64,000 nucleotides of DNA from Kitasatospora setae KM-6054 (GCF_000269985.1 NC_016109.1:8273001-8337000); one strand, 5' to 3'. Positions 24,541 through 34,814 are shown, numbered from the stretch's first letter. Notes: generated by a model not told the origin, from the sequence alone. Translations and numbers: made by a program.

Positions 24541-26877
24541 GTGACCGGTACCCCCGACGCCGTCGGCGCCCTGCTCGGATCCGGCCCCCGGCGGGCCGTC
24601 CCGCTACCCGAACCGGCCGAACGCGAACGCCTGCGGGTGGCGTACGGGCTGGGCAAGGCCGAGACCGCGCAGGCCCTCGGCATCAGCGCGAGCACCTTCA
24701 GCGCCTGGGAGCAGGGCCGGCGCGAACCACAGGGCGAGGGCCGTGCCGCGTACGCGCGGTTGCTGGAGGGCATCGTCGCGCAACTGGCGGCGGAGGAAGC
24801 GGCAGCGGCGGAGCCCCTCGTTGCGGAGCCGGAGCCGGAGCCGGTGGCGGCGGTGGGGGTGGCGGTGGCGGTGGCGGAGCCAGAATCGGCGGCGGAGCCG
24901 GTGGGGCAGGCCGTGATGCTCGATCAGCACCCGGACGGTTCGTTGGTGATGGCCGGGGCCGCGCCGTGCGTGCAGTGCGGGCAGCCGTCGGTGTACCGCG
25001 CGCAGGGGCGGCCGATGCACCTCGGCGGGTTCTGCCGGCCGCCGGCGCCGACGGCCGCGCCCGCGATCGCCGCGCCCCCCGCCGTGCCCCCGGCGGCGCG
25101 GCCGGCGGCCAGGAGCGCCGCCAAGGCGGCGCCCGCCCGGGCGCGGTCCGCCGGGGGCCGGGGCGGGAAGGAGCGGGGCGGCGAGGACTGGGAGCAGGCT
25201 GCCGCCGCCCGTTTCCCGGCCGGGCCGCTGGCCGTGCTGGAGGTCGCGGCGGACGGGCGCGGACTGGTCGCGTACGGCGCGGACGGGCAGGAGACGGTCG
25301 GGGAGCCGCCGACCGGCCGCACGCTGGGCGGACTGTTGGAGTGGGCGCTGCGGACCGGCCTCGGCACCGCCCGGCTGCACCGGTACGGCAAGGACGGCGA
25401 CCCGCTGCTGGTGCTGACCGATGCCGCCGCCACCGAACTCGGCCTGCCACCCGCCGGCCGCGACGAGAAGACCCAGTACGTCCCCCGGATCGGCCGGCTG
25501 CCCGACACCCACCGGCAGGTCAAGGCGCTCACCAAGGACGGCTGGCAGCTCACCCGGCGCGGTTTCGGCCCCTGGGCCCGGATCCACCGCGAGCCCGAGG
25601 CCGGCCGCCGGCAGTGCGTGCAGCTCTGCGTGCTGCCGTGGGGCGCGCTGGACAGCGCCGGCTGGAAGCTCCCGGACGGCCTCGCCGCGCCCGAACTCGC
25701 CCGCCTGCTTGGCACGTACGCCCAGCGGGTGCACACTCCGCGCGGTTCCACCGCCGTCTCCGGGCTGGAACTCGTCACCGCGCTGCGCCCGCCGACCCGG
25801 CCGGTCCGCACCGCCGGCGGCTGGACGTCCGGCCCGGTGGAGGGCTCCCGGTCGCGGGTGTTCGACGCCGCGCCGCCCGAAGTCCCCGACGAGCACCCGC
25901 TGGCCGCCGAGCGCGCGGACGACGCCGTCCTGATCGCCGAGGCCTGGGACTGGCACCGTCCGCTCACCGAGCGGGAGCAGGCCGCGCCGTTCGCCGTCGG
26001 GCTGGACGTCAACACGGCCTTCCTCGCCGCCGCCGGGCGCCTCAACCTGCCGCTCTCCGAACCCGTCCACGAACTGGACCCGGTCTTCGACCGGAAGACG
26101 CCCGGCAGTTGGCGCGCCGACCTCAGCGGACTCGTCCTCGACCCGCTGCTGCCCAACCCGTTCACCCCCGACGGCAGCGCGCCCACCGGCCCCGCCTGGT
26201 ACAGCACCGCCAAACTCGCGTACGCTGTCGAGCTCGGCGCCGAGGTCCGCCCCAGCGAAGGGTGGCTGCGCCACGAGTCCGGCCCGTACCTCGACCCGTG
26301 GCACAAGCGGCTGCGGCAGGCGTACGTCGACACCATGGCCGCGCTCGGCGTCCCGCTCGACCTGGCCGACCGGGACCCGGACGCCTTCCTGGCCGCGATG
26401 GCCGCGCTCGGCACCGGGGACCCGGCCGAACTGGCCGTGCTCGGCGCGATCAAGCAGACCGCGAAGGGCACCATCGGCAAGTTCCGCGAACGCCCCCGCG
26501 GCCTCGGCTACCGCCCCGGCCAGCGCTGGGCCGCCCTCGAACGCCCCACCTGGGACCCGCTGGTGCGCGCCCTGGTGATCGACACCGCCACCGTCAACCT
26601 GCACCGCAAACTCGCCCGGCTGCGCGCCGAACTCGGCACCGCGCCGCTCGCCGTGCTCTCCGACTGCGCGGTCTTCGCGGCCCCCGGGCCGTCCGCGACG
26701 GACGTGCTGCGCCGCCCCGACGGCACCCTGTCCGGCGCGCTGAGGCTCGGCGTCTCGCCCGGGCACGTCAAGTTCGAGGGCAGCCGGCCGCTGGCCGAGA
26801 TCCGCGGACTGCTCGCCGACGGCGCCAACCCGGCCCGCCACATCAAGACCGGGGGGCTGGTCTCCGCCGATGAATGA
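24541..26877 (+). CDS. tap: Telomere-associated protein Tap
   Basis: 778 aa with GTG start after GAAGGGGG. The N-terminus carries the characteristic helix-turn-helix (LGKAETAQALGISASTFSAWEQGRREPQ, residues about 36-63) and a CVQC...C zinc-ribbon-like segment; an alanine-rich linker leads to a large C-terminal domain with WKLPDGLAAPELARLLG, GLDVNTAFLAAAGRLNLP and KGTIGKFRERPRGLGYRPGQ. Family knowledge: Streptomyces Tap binds the 3' overhang of linear chromosome ends and recruits the terminal protein Tpg. The tpg gene follows 63 bp later, in the conserved order. Its presence implies a linear replicon. Confidence 0.92.
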   Translation: MTGTPDAVGALLGSGPRRAVPLPEPAERERLRVAYGLGKAETAQALGISASTFSAWEQGRREPQGEGRAAYARLLEGIVAQLAAEEAAAAEPLVAEPEPEPVAAVGVAVAVAEPESAAEPVGQAVMLDQHPDGSLVMAGAAPCVQCGQPSVYRAQGRPMHLGGFCRPPAPTAAPAIAAPPAVPPAARPAARSAAKAAPARARSAGGRGGKERGGEDWEQAAAARFPAGPLAVLEVAADGRGLVAYGADGQETVGEPPTGRTLGGLLEWALRTGLGTARLHRYGKDGDPLLVLTDAAATELGLPPAGRDEKTQYVPRIGRLPDTHRQVKALTKDGWQLTRRGFGPWARIHREPEAGRRQCVQLCVLPWGALDSAGWKLPDGLAAPELARLLGTYAQRVHTPRGSTAVSGLELVTALRPPTRPVRTAGGWTSGPVEGSRSRVFDAAPPEVPDEHPLAAERADDAVLIAEAWDWHRPLTEREQAAPFAVGLDVNTAFLAAAGRLNLPLSEPVHELDPVFDRKTPGSWRADLSGLVLDPLLPNPFTPDGSAPTGPAWYSTAKLAYAVELGAEVRPSEGWLRHESGPYLDPWHKRLRQAYVDTMAALGVPLDLADRDPDAFLAAMAALGTGDPAELAVLGAIKQTAKGTIGKFRERPRGLGYRPGQRWAALERPTWDPLVRALVIDTATVNLHRKLARLRAELGTAPLAVLSDCAVFAAPGPSATDVLRRPDGTLSGALRLGVSPGHVKFEGSRPLAEIRGLLADGANPARHIKTGGLVSADE

Positions 26878-26940
26878 GACCGGGCGGGCAGTGGGAGAGA
26901 CGTGAGCGGTACCGGCGCGGCAGCGAGGATGTGACACCCC

Positions 26941-27483
26941 GTGGGGGAGATCGACGAAGGACTCGAACGGGTCGAGCGGACCAGGCCGATCCCGCGCACC
27001 GTGCCCGCCCGGGTCCGGTACCTGGTCAAGCGGGCCAAGGGCTCCACCCGGGCGGTGGCCGCCGAACTCGGCGTCTCCCAGCGCACCGTGCAGCGCTGGC
27101 TGAAGGGCACCATCGCGCCCAAGCCGGACGCCGCCCGCCGGATCGAGGAGCGGGTCCGCGCCACCTGGCAGCCCGGCGTCCGCCGCCGGGTCCGCCGCCG
27201 GGCCGAGGAGCAGGGCTTCATGCTGCACATCCAGGCCAGGTTCGGCTACAGCGCGGCCGGCGGCTCCACCGACGACCCGCGCGAACGGCTGATCACCCAG
27301 CACCTGCCCGGCGACGTCGCCCGCGAGCTGTACGCGGCCCGGGACGCCGGGGCGAGCGAGACCGAACAGCGGCGGATCCTCGCCACCGGGCTCCAGGAGC
27401 ACTACTTCAAGGACCGCGGCCGCCGGGCCGACGGCCTGACCGCCGAGATCAACGACCTCGGCTGGCTGGAGCTGGAGGTCTGA
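26941..27483 (+). CDS. tpg: Telomere terminal protein Tpg
   Basis: 180 aa with GTG start, close to the roughly 185-aa length of known terminal proteins. Conserved features: MGEIDEGLERVER start, helix-turn-helix TRAVAAELGVSQRTVQRWLKG (residues 36-56), ARFGYSAAGGSTDDPR and the C-terminal LQEHYFKD. Family knowledge: Tpg is covalently attached to the 5' ends and primes end-patching of linear Streptomyces chromosomes and plasmids. It pairs with tap immediately upstream. Confidence 0.93.
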   Translation: MGEIDEGLERVERTRPIPRTVPARVRYLVKRAKGSTRAVAAELGVSQRTVQRWLKGTIAPKPDAARRIEERVRATWQPGVRRRVRRRAEEQGFMLHIQARFGYSAAGGSTDDPRERLITQHLPGDVARELYAARDAGASETEQRRILATGLQEHYFKDRGRRADGLTAEINDLGWLELEV

Positions 27484-27562
27484 GGGGCGGTGGCGGAGCG
27501 GTTCGGTCGGCGGGCCCGGTGTGCGGATCCGTCGGGCCACACGTTGAAGGGTCGGTTTGGTG

Positions 27563-28128
27563 TCAGCCGAGGTCGATCAGTTCAGCGATCGTCCCGCCGA
27601 GGACCGGTTCGCCGTACGGCGCGTCCGAGCTGAACAGGGTCCGGTCCGGGATCTCCTTGACGGCCGTTCGCACCGCGAAGACGACGTTGGCGGTGGACAG
27701 TTCCAGGTACATGTTCGGGGTGTCCCGGACCAGTTCGACGGCCTGTATCCAGTGTTGCCCGCCCAGTTGGCTGACCACCAGCGGAACATCCGGGTACCGG
27801 CGGGCCAGCGTGGCCAGCGTCGTCAGGTCCGCCGCGGTGGTCGGCGCGGATCCGTGGACGACGACGGGCAGCCGCCCCTGGTCGGCCGCCGCTCGGAGCA
27901 CCGGTTCGACCAGTCCCGCCCCTCCCGGTGCCGGTGCCAGCTCCCCGATCCCGCGCAGGCCCCGCCCGAGGACTTCCCGCTCCACGAGCGCGGCGGTCTC
28001 CTCCGCTCCCAGCCCCAGCGGCACCGACAGGAAGCCGACGAACCGGTCCGGGTGCGGCCGGGTGCCGAACAGGACGGCGCGGTCGACTCCGGCCTCGTCC
28101 AGCAGCCCCACGTGCGCCTCGACCTGGA
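27563..28128 (-). pseudogene. Amidohydrolase fragment lacking both ends
   Basis: Similarity to the amidohydrolase 2 (TIM-barrel) family runs from EAHVGLLDEAGVDRAVLFG through RFVGFLSVPL, GRGLRGIGELAP, LPVVVHGSAP, PDVPLVVSQLGG, MYLELSTAN and IPDRTLFSSDAPYGEP. The N-terminal HxH metal site is missing, because the sequence upstream of about 28128 belongs to something else. The C-terminus stops soon after LGGTIAELIDLG, before the usual final helix. The frame is open up to 28354, but that extension is unrelated. A shortened active form cannot be excluded. Confidence 0.6.
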
Positions 28129-28252
28129 GACCGTCCGTCGTCTGCTGCGCCAGACCATCGCCGCTACCGAGGACCCCGAGGACATGGCCGACACCGAGGA
28201 CACGCCCGGCCGGCTTCCACCGCCGGGCACCCGAACGCCGTTGCCCCGCTGA
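28128..28252 (+). pseudogene. 3' fragment of an unknown plus-strand gene
   Basis: A plus-strand stretch with typical codon bias reads LETVRRLLRQTIAATEDP and continues as an acidic segment before a TGA. It abuts the amidohydrolase fragment at about 28128 and has no start of its own. It is taken as the tail of a gene whose 5' part was lost in the same rearrangement. Confidence 0.35.
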
Positions 28253-28379
28253 GCTTCCGTCGGGGCGAACCACCACTGCCATGTCGTCCGCCGGCCGGAT
28301 AACCCGGGTCCACCAGGTCGAACGCTCGACTCGCCGACTGAAGCGCTCGGTCACAGGAGCGGCGACGGCCGGGAGGCGT

Positions 28380-29453
28380 TCACGGGTGGGCGGGTGGTGC
28401 GGCGGCGGGGACGGCCACCTCGCTGCGGAAGCGCTGGCGGACGACGCTGGTGGGGCCGAGGCCGGTCAGCACCCCGGTCAGGTCGGCCACCGTGGGGCCG
28501 GTGCCGGGTGCCGGCGGGAGCGGGGGACCGACCAGGGTGACGGTGGTGGCCCGGGCGAGGTCCGGTGGCCTGAGGTCCGCGAGGGAGCGGACGTTGACCA
28601 GGCGTCCCACGTGCGGGGCGCGGAGCGGGGTGCCGAGGGTGGAGAGCACGAGGTCGCTGTGGCGCACGGCGGCTTCGAGGACGTGCTGGTTGTCGGTGGC
28701 GCGGTAGCACCACTGGTCGGGGTGCTGGCCGCGCAGCAGGGGGAAGCGCTCCCGCAGGACCGCGACGACCCGGCTCACGTTCCGGACGTCGGCGCACGGG
28801 GCCACCACGAAGGCGAGGTTGCGCGGGTCGGCGACGGCCAGCCGGGCCGCCGCGTCCGGGTCCGGGATCGGGATCAGGCCCGGGGTAGGGTCCGGGACGG
28901 GGCAGGTCATCGCGCTGGCGGTGTCGTGGGGTGCACCGAGGAGCAGCACCGTTCGGTGCTCCGCCCGGTGCCGGAAGGCGGCCTCGCGGGCGCCCGCGAG
29001 GGACGGGCAGCTGTTCCCGTCCGTGAGCGCGCTCGCCGGCGCGGACGGGCCGGGGGCGAGTGAGCCGTCGCAGTGCGGGACCAGCTCGGGCACGACCAGT
29101 CGGCGGGTGCGCAGGCATCCGCCCCAGGTCGAGACGGCGGTGCCCGCCGTGTCGGCGAACAGGGTCGGGGCGAGGACCGCGAGGCCCAGGATCCGGCCGT
29201 CGGGCGCCGGGTAGGTGGTGGCCGCGAGCTGCCCCTCGCCCCCGCCGCTGCCGGGACCGGCGACGGCCCGCCCCGGGCCGCCCGTCAGGGGGGCGATCCG
29301 GTTCGGGACGCCGCGCGCGTTCAGCCACGCCGAGACCAGCGGCGCGGCCGGGCACTCCACCGGCCCGCGCCCTGGGTGCGTGAAGGCGGACACCACCACC
29401 AGGCCGTCGTCGGCGACGGCGGCGAACCACTCGGTGCGCTGTGGTCTGTTCAC
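28380..29453 (-). CDS. Divergent IspH/LytB paralogue
   Basis: 357 aa with GTG start (VNRPQRTEWF). The pattern of IspH (4-hydroxy-3-methylbut-2-enyl diphosphate reductase) is recognisable: three cysteines at about 34 (VECPAAPLV), 149 (SCPSLAGAREAAF) and 249 (WCYRATDNQH) occupy the places of the iron-sulfur ligands, and LRERFPLL followed by CYRATDNQ parallels the CYATQNRQ region. Conserved catalytic motifs are altered: the SSNS region reads TPLRAPH. A cluster-binding protein with changed activity, or a decaying copy, is likely; normal isoprenoid synthesis is unlikely to depend on it. Confidence 0.65.
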   Translation of the reverse strand: MNRPQRTEWFAAVADDGLVVVSAFTHPGRGPVECPAAPLVSAWLNARGVPNRIAPLTGGPGRAVAGPGSGGGEGQLAATTYPAPDGRILGLAVLAPTLFADTAGTAVSTWGGCLRTRRLVVPELVPHCDGSLAPGPSAPASALTDGNSCPSLAGAREAAFRHRAEHRTVLLLGAPHDTASAMTCPVPDPTPGLIPIPDPDAAARLAVADPRNLAFVVAPCADVRNVSRVVAVLRERFPLLRGQHPDQWCYRATDNQHVLEAAVRHSDLVLSTLGTPLRAPHVGRLVNVRSLADLRPPDLARATTVTLVGPPLPPAPGTGPTVADLTGVLTGLGPTSVVRQRFRSEVAVPAAAPPAHP

Positions 29454-30020
29454 GAGGCCCCTTCCGGGGACGGGCGGCCCACGGCGGGCCCGTGGTGGCT
29501 TCGGGGACCGCGATCGGTTGCGGTGTCGAGGGCATTCGGTGCGCGACGCCGCGCGGTTGGGGGCGTGCGGGGGCACGGAGGTCGCCGCCCGCGCGCCGGG
29601 TGCGACCGGGCCGGCGGGGGAGCGGCGCAGCGGTGCGGGGGCCGGCGCGGGGCCCGGACAACCGGGCCCTGGAATCCACCTCGCGGCGACTCCGGGCGTG
29701 ATCGGAGGCCGTTCGGCGCGGACCCGGGCGGGTGCGACCTGGGCGGGTTCGGTTCGGGCGGCGAGCGGAACTGCTGCTCGGGGCGGTCCGTGTTTTCGGT
29801 GGGTGGGTGGGTGGTTTGGATTTCCTCTCCCCTTGCGGGCGTGAGGGGCGCCATTTCCGTCGCGAGCCATGTTGAAAGTGCGTCCGGGGCGGCTGGTTTT
29901 CGTCAATGCTCACGGTGGGTGAGGGAATTCCACCGTGGCTCGGCGGGAGAAGGTCCGGAAAAGGGGCGGCCGCCGCCCGGACCGGTCGGGCGGCAGCCGC
30001 GGAAGTGGGGTGGGCGTGGG
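29454..30020. other. 567-bp region without a supported gene
   Basis: Open frames run through this region on the plus strand, but codon position bias and lack of similarity make them unconvincing. The part 29790-29960 is lower in GC, as in promoter regions, and presumably contains the promoter of the minus-strand IspH-like gene. Confidence 0.45.
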
Positions 30021-30206
30021 TCAGAAGCGCGGGGTGCGGGTGGACTTCGAGCACTGCGGGTTGTGGCAGGGGCCGTGTTCCCAGCGTTCGACCCGGTTTC
30101 CGGCGTCGTCCTGGGACGTTCCGGCGTGCACGGCGTCCACGTGGCCGTTGCACTGCGCGCAGCGGAGGTTCTTCGGCTTCTCGGTATTGGATTGCGGGGC
30201 GCTCAT
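30021..30206 (-). CDS. 61-aa zinc-ribbon-like protein
   Basis: Starts MSAPQSNTEKPKN at 30206. Two cysteine pairs (CAQC and CHNPQC), separated by about 30 residues rich in His, Asp and Trp, suggest one structural zinc site. Lysine and arginine at the C-terminus could contact nucleic acid. Small proteins of this type are common in Streptomyces and mostly uncharacterised. An upstream in-frame ATG would add six residues. Confidence 0.6.
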   Translation of the reverse strand: MSAPQSNTEKPKNLRCAQCNGHVDAVHAGTSQDDAGNRVERWEHGPCHNPQCSKSTRTPRF

Positions 30207-30498
30207 GCCCCGAATGTAAGGCATCCGATTCTTCGGCGGTCGACCGGTCCGCTGGATTCGCCGGTCCGGCGGGAGCGCACGGGGCGCAGTCGGCGCTCGG
30301 CGGACCGGGTGGAAAAATCATTGGTGCGCCCCGTCGATGATGGTGGACAATTCCAGTGGGCGGATGGGCTGGAGGTGTTGAAGGGTTGAATCTTTGAAAT
30401 GAAAATCCGATTGTTTGTTTATTGCTTCGGTTGAAACGGTCGGCCGGAGGGAAGGGCCAGGGCGGGGCATCGGTGATCCACCGGGAGGGGAGGGCTGC
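30207..30498. promoter_or_regulatory. AT-rich upstream region of the CHAT gene
   Basis: 30310-30430 is unusually AT-rich for this genome. A possible promoter is TTGAAA at 30394-30399 with TTTATT at 30418-30423 (18-bp spacing). The segment also serves as the divergent upstream region of the 61-aa gene. Confidence 0.4.
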
Positions 30499-33400
30499 GT
30501 GGCAACGGGTTCCGGGGCGGGCTGGAGCGGACAGGAGCTGTACGACACCAAGCGCTGGAAGGAGTTGGAGGTCTGGGCGGCCGGGGGCCGGAACGACTCG
30601 GACAGCTCGGACGGGGCGGGTGCTTCGGAGGGGGACGAGGCGGTCTTCGTGCTGCTGCTCCGGGGGCGGCTCGAACGCGGGGCGTTCCGGGCTGCGGCCG
30701 GGGCGGCCCGCTCCGGGATGGGGCGCTTTCCGGCGGACGGCCCGGGGAACCTCTGGGGCAGGCTGGCGATCGTCCTCGACACGCCGGACGCTGCTCGTCC
30801 CCGGCTGCTCGCCGAACTGCGCGCGCAGTGCGAGGCGGTGATCGCGACGGCAACGGCGACGGCGGTGGAGACGACGGCCCGGCCCGGGGTGGTGGCGCTC
30901 GCCGTGGATCTCCGGGCGCAGGCGATCGGGCTGGAGTTGCTCCTGCACGGCGGCTCGGTCGAGACCCGGGCGGTGGCCGTCGGGGAGTGGGAGCGGGCTG
31001 CCGCCGCGTACCGGGAGGCGGGGCTCGGCCGGGAGGCCGGGCGGGCGGCCCGCCGGGCGGCGCGGTTCGCCTTCGACGGGCCGCCGGCCCAGCGTGCGCG
31101 GGCCCGGACGATCCTCGAAACCGAACTCGCGGAGGCCGTCACCCGGGCAGACACCCTGCGGATCGCCGAGGCGCGCTCGGCGCTCGCCGAGAACGCGGTG
31201 CGCGAGTGGTTCACCGCGCTCGGCAGCGGTGGGCCGGAGGCAGCAGACGGGCCGGAGGAAGCTGAACGGGTGGAAGGGACGGAGGGGCTGGAGGGGCCGG
31301 CCCTGGAGTGGGAGCTCGCCACCGGGGCGCTGACCGCGGCCGGGGTGGCGAGTGCGGAGGCCCGGGCGGCCGCGGCCGAGGCACGGCTGCTGCTCGCGCA
31401 CGGGCTGGCGGAGGGGGTGGAGCAGGCCGAGCGGGCCGCCGTCCTGCTCGGGGAGCACGGGGCCGACGCCGATGAGCACTCCCTCTGGCAGGACGTGGCG
31501 ATCTACCACCTGCGCAAGGGCGACGCGGTCGCCCGGGCCGCGGCGCACGCGGCGGCCCGGACCGCCGCCGAACGACTGGAGAACGGCTTCACCGCCGACG
31601 GCCTGACCCTGGGCGCGGCCGACACCGCCATGCGGGACGGACGGCTCGGCGAGGCACGGAAGTTGACGTCCGACCGGGCCGAGGACGCGCTCGGTGACCC
31701 GGTCGGCCTGCGCGTGGTCCGCAGTTCCGCGCTCTCCACCATGGGCCTGCGGAAGGAGGCCGTCGCCCTGCTCCGCTCCTGCGCCGAGGAGTTGGAGGCA
31801 CGCCCGGGGGCGTCCGCCCTGCTGCCGGAGGTCCACCTCTCGCTGAGCGCGCTGCTGGTCGAGGACGACCCGGACGCGGCGGAGGTCTGCCTGCGTCGCG
31901 GGGCCGCCGCCGCCGACGCCCTCGGCAGCGTGATGGACCGGGCCCGCTGCCTGAGCCTGCTCGGCTGGACGATCGCCCGCAGATCGTTCGCCTCGGCGGC
32001 CTCGGCCGGCTCGTCGGCGGTCGGGGGTGTCGACCGGACCGCCGAGTACGAGGCGGTGTTCGACGAGGCGGTCGGGCTGCTGCTGCCGTTGCGGACCCTG
32101 GAGGCCCTCGAACACCTCACCAGCGTGCTCCAGCAGCGCGGCCAGGCGGCGTTCTTCCGGCAGGACGGCCCCGCCGCCGCGCACTGGTTCGCTTGCGCGG
32201 CGGAGATCGGCCGAGCGGCCGGCCTGGGCCCGGCGCTCGCCTTCACCCTTGCCTACCAGGGCCTCTTCCTGGTCTCCGCGGCCCGCACGGACCCGGGCCG
32301 CTACGAGGAGGCCGACGCCTGCTTCGCCGAGTCCGAGCGGCTGTTCAGCGCGGCCGGGATGACCGGCGAGCGATGGCGCTCGCTCTTCCACCGCGCCGTC
32401 TGCGCGCTGGAGGCCGGTGATCGGACACCGGAGGTGCAGGGGGAGCAGGGGGAGGAGCGGGAGGAGGGAGACCAGGAGGACGGGCGGCGGGCGCGCTGGG
32501 TCCGGGCCGGCGAACTGCTGGCGCAAGCGGCGGACGAAGCCGACCGGTTGCGCCGGGGCGCCGCGACCCCCGCGACGCACCCCCTCCAGGCCCAGGAGGC
32601 CGGAATCGCCTCCGCCCATGACAAGGACGAGGTGTACCGGCTGGCGTTCGAGCTGCACTGGTACCGGCTCCACGACTCGGCCGCCGCCCTCTACTGGCTG
32701 GAGCGTGCCAAGAGTCGCGCCCTGCTGGACGGGCTGGCCGCGCTGGACCGGAGCGGAGCGGACGTCGGCGCAGCCGCCGACCCCGGCCTCGGTTCTGATT
32801 CCGGTCCCGACCTCAACCCCGCCACCGGTCCCGACCTCAACCCCGGCCCCGGTGCCAAGGCCGGGGAGTGGCCGGTGCTGAAGGCGGCGCTGGCCGCCGA
32901 GTTCGCCCGGAGCGGGCAGCGGCTGGTCCTCGCCCAGTACCGCAGCTCGCCGACCGGCCTCCTGCTGTTCGGGATGCGGCACGACTGGGAGCAGCCCGAG
33001 GTGCGGGAGATCGCCGTCGACCAGGACCGGCTCCGCCGGCTCACCCGGGGCACCTTCCAGCGCTCCGGCGAGGTGCGGATGATGACCGCGGCCATGCTGC
33101 GCGGCTGGGCGGCCTTCGCCGTTCTGGTCGAGCCGCTGGCCGAGTGGACGGAGCCGGACGACGTCGTCGTCCTCGTTCCGCACGGGTCGTTGCACGACCT
33201 GCCCCTGCACACCCTGCCGGTGGCGGGGGTGCCGTTGCTGCTGCGCAACCCGGTCGTCCAACTGCCCAGCAGTTCGGTCCTGGTAGACCTGCTGCGGCGG
33301 GAGGTGCGCGGCCCGGCCTCCCGTTCGGCAGGGCGGGCGGTGCTCGCCGACCCGCAGCGGAACCTGCCGCACGCGGCGGCGGAGGGCGCGGCCGTGGCCG

Positions 33401-33897
33401 GGCTGCTCGGGGTCCGGGCGGCGATCGGCGGGGAGGCCACCCGGGCCGCCCTGTTCGCGGCGCTCGAATCGTCCGGGCTGGTGCACCTGGCCGGCCACGG
33501 CGTGGTCACCACCGGCAGCGGGTTCGAGCGCGGGGTGCACCTGTCCGACGGCCCGGTGACGGCCGGTGACCTGGTCGGCCGCCGGATCCGGGCCGGGGCG
33601 GTGGTGCTCAGCGGCTGCGAGACCGGGGTCAACGAGCAGCGGCCGGGGGACGAACCGGTCGGCCTGCCGAGGGCGCTGCTCCTCGGCGGGGCCCGGTCCG
33701 TCCTGGTCAGCCAGTGGCGGGTGGCCGACGAGTCCTCCCGGGAGCTGCTCACCTCCTTCCACCAGCGGCTGGCCGCCGGTGACCCACCCGCCCGGGCGCT
33801 GCACCACGCGGCGGTGGAGGTCTCCCGGATCGCCGAGGGGCCCCCGCGGCACCTCTACCACTGGGGCGCCTTCGTCCTGGTCGGCGACTGGTCCTGA
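30499..33897 (+). CDS. Large helical-repeat CHAT-domain protein (caspase-like protease)
   Basis: About 1132 aa. Residues 1-870 are alanine- and leucine-rich helical pairs of TPR type. The C-terminal 250 residues are a CHAT domain: LVPHGSLHDLPLHTLP, then His1000 in HLAGHG and Cys1040 in LSGCETG form the caspase-type dyad; SVLVSQWRV and LYHWGAFVLVGDW complete the fold. GTG at 30499 is chosen, with the frame open a little further up. Family knowledge: TPR-CHAT proteins act as regulated proteases in immunity and cell-death systems (Craspase, gasdermin loci). The next gene, 65 bp downstream, is the likely partner. Confidence 0.88.
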   Translation: MATGSGAGWSGQELYDTKRWKELEVWAAGGRNDSDSSDGAGASEGDEAVFVLLLRGRLERGAFRAAAGAARSGMGRFPADGPGNLWGRLAIVLDTPDAARPRLLAELRAQCEAVIATATATAVETTARPGVVALAVDLRAQAIGLELLLHGGSVETRAVAVGEWERAAAAYREAGLGREAGRAARRAARFAFDGPPAQRARARTILETELAEAVTRADTLRIAEARSALAENAVREWFTALGSGGPEAADGPEEAERVEGTEGLEGPALEWELATGALTAAGVASAEARAAAAEARLLLAHGLAEGVEQAERAAVLLGEHGADADEHSLWQDVAIYHLRKGDAVARAAAHAAARTAAERLENGFTADGLTLGAADTAMRDGRLGEARKLTSDRAEDALGDPVGLRVVRSSALSTMGLRKEAVALLRSCAEELEARPGASALLPEVHLSLSALLVEDDPDAAEVCLRRGAAAADALGSVMDRARCLSLLGWTIARRSFASAASAGSSAVGGVDRTAEYEAVFDEAVGLLLPLRTLEALEHLTSVLQQRGQAAFFRQDGPAAAHWFACAAEIGRAAGLGPALAFTLAYQGLFLVSAARTDPGRYEEADACFAESERLFSAAGMTGERWRSLFHRAVCALEAGDRTPEVQGEQGEEREEGDQEDGRRARWVRAGELLAQAADEADRLRRGAATPATHPLQAQEAGIASAHDKDEVYRLAFELHWYRLHDSAAALYWLERAKSRALLDGLAALDRSGADVGAAADPGLGSDSGPDLNPATGPDLNPGPGAKAGEWPVLKAALAAEFARSGQRLVLAQYRSSPTGLLLFGMRHDWEQPEVREIAVDQDRLRRLTRGTFQRSGEVRMMTAAMLRGWAAFAVLVEPLAEWTEPDDVVVLVPHGSLHDLPLHTLPVAGVPLLLRNPVVQLPSSSVLVDLLRREVRGPASRSAGRAVLADPQRNLPHAAAEGAAVAGLLGVRAAIGGEATRAALFAALESSGLVHLAGHGVVTTGSGFERGVHLSDGPVTAGDLVGRRIRAGAVVLSGCETGVNEQRPGDEPVGLPRALLLGGARSVLVSQWRVADESSRELLTSFHQRLAAGDPPARALHHAAVEVSRIAEGPPRHLYHWGAFVLVGDWS

Positions 33898-33962
33898 GCC
33901 CCGACCGGCCCGGGCCCCGTTCCATCGAACCGCAACTCCGTCCCACCGAAAGAGGAGAGAAC

Positions 33963-34685
<723 letters not shown>

Positions 34686-34814
34686 GCCGCGGCCGACAGG
34701 CTCCGACCGAAGCCGCCCCGACCCGCCGTCCGACCCGTCGTCCGACCCGCCGTCCCGACCTACCGAGCAGGCCGGTCGGGCAGGCCGGTCAGTGGGGTGG
34801 TTAAGGTCGGGAGC

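Noticed and set aside
29454..29906. Extended N-terminus of the IspH-like protein
   Set aside because: The upstream part is Pro/Arg-rich with intergenic composition; IspH proteins do not have such an extension and a GTG start fits at 29453.
28351..33861. A very long open frame on the minus strand across the CHAT gene and its upstream region
   Set aside because: It runs antisense to the CHAT protein, its product is low-complexity Pro/Arg/Gly, and the plus-strand protein has clear domain motifs. It is a GC-rich shadow.
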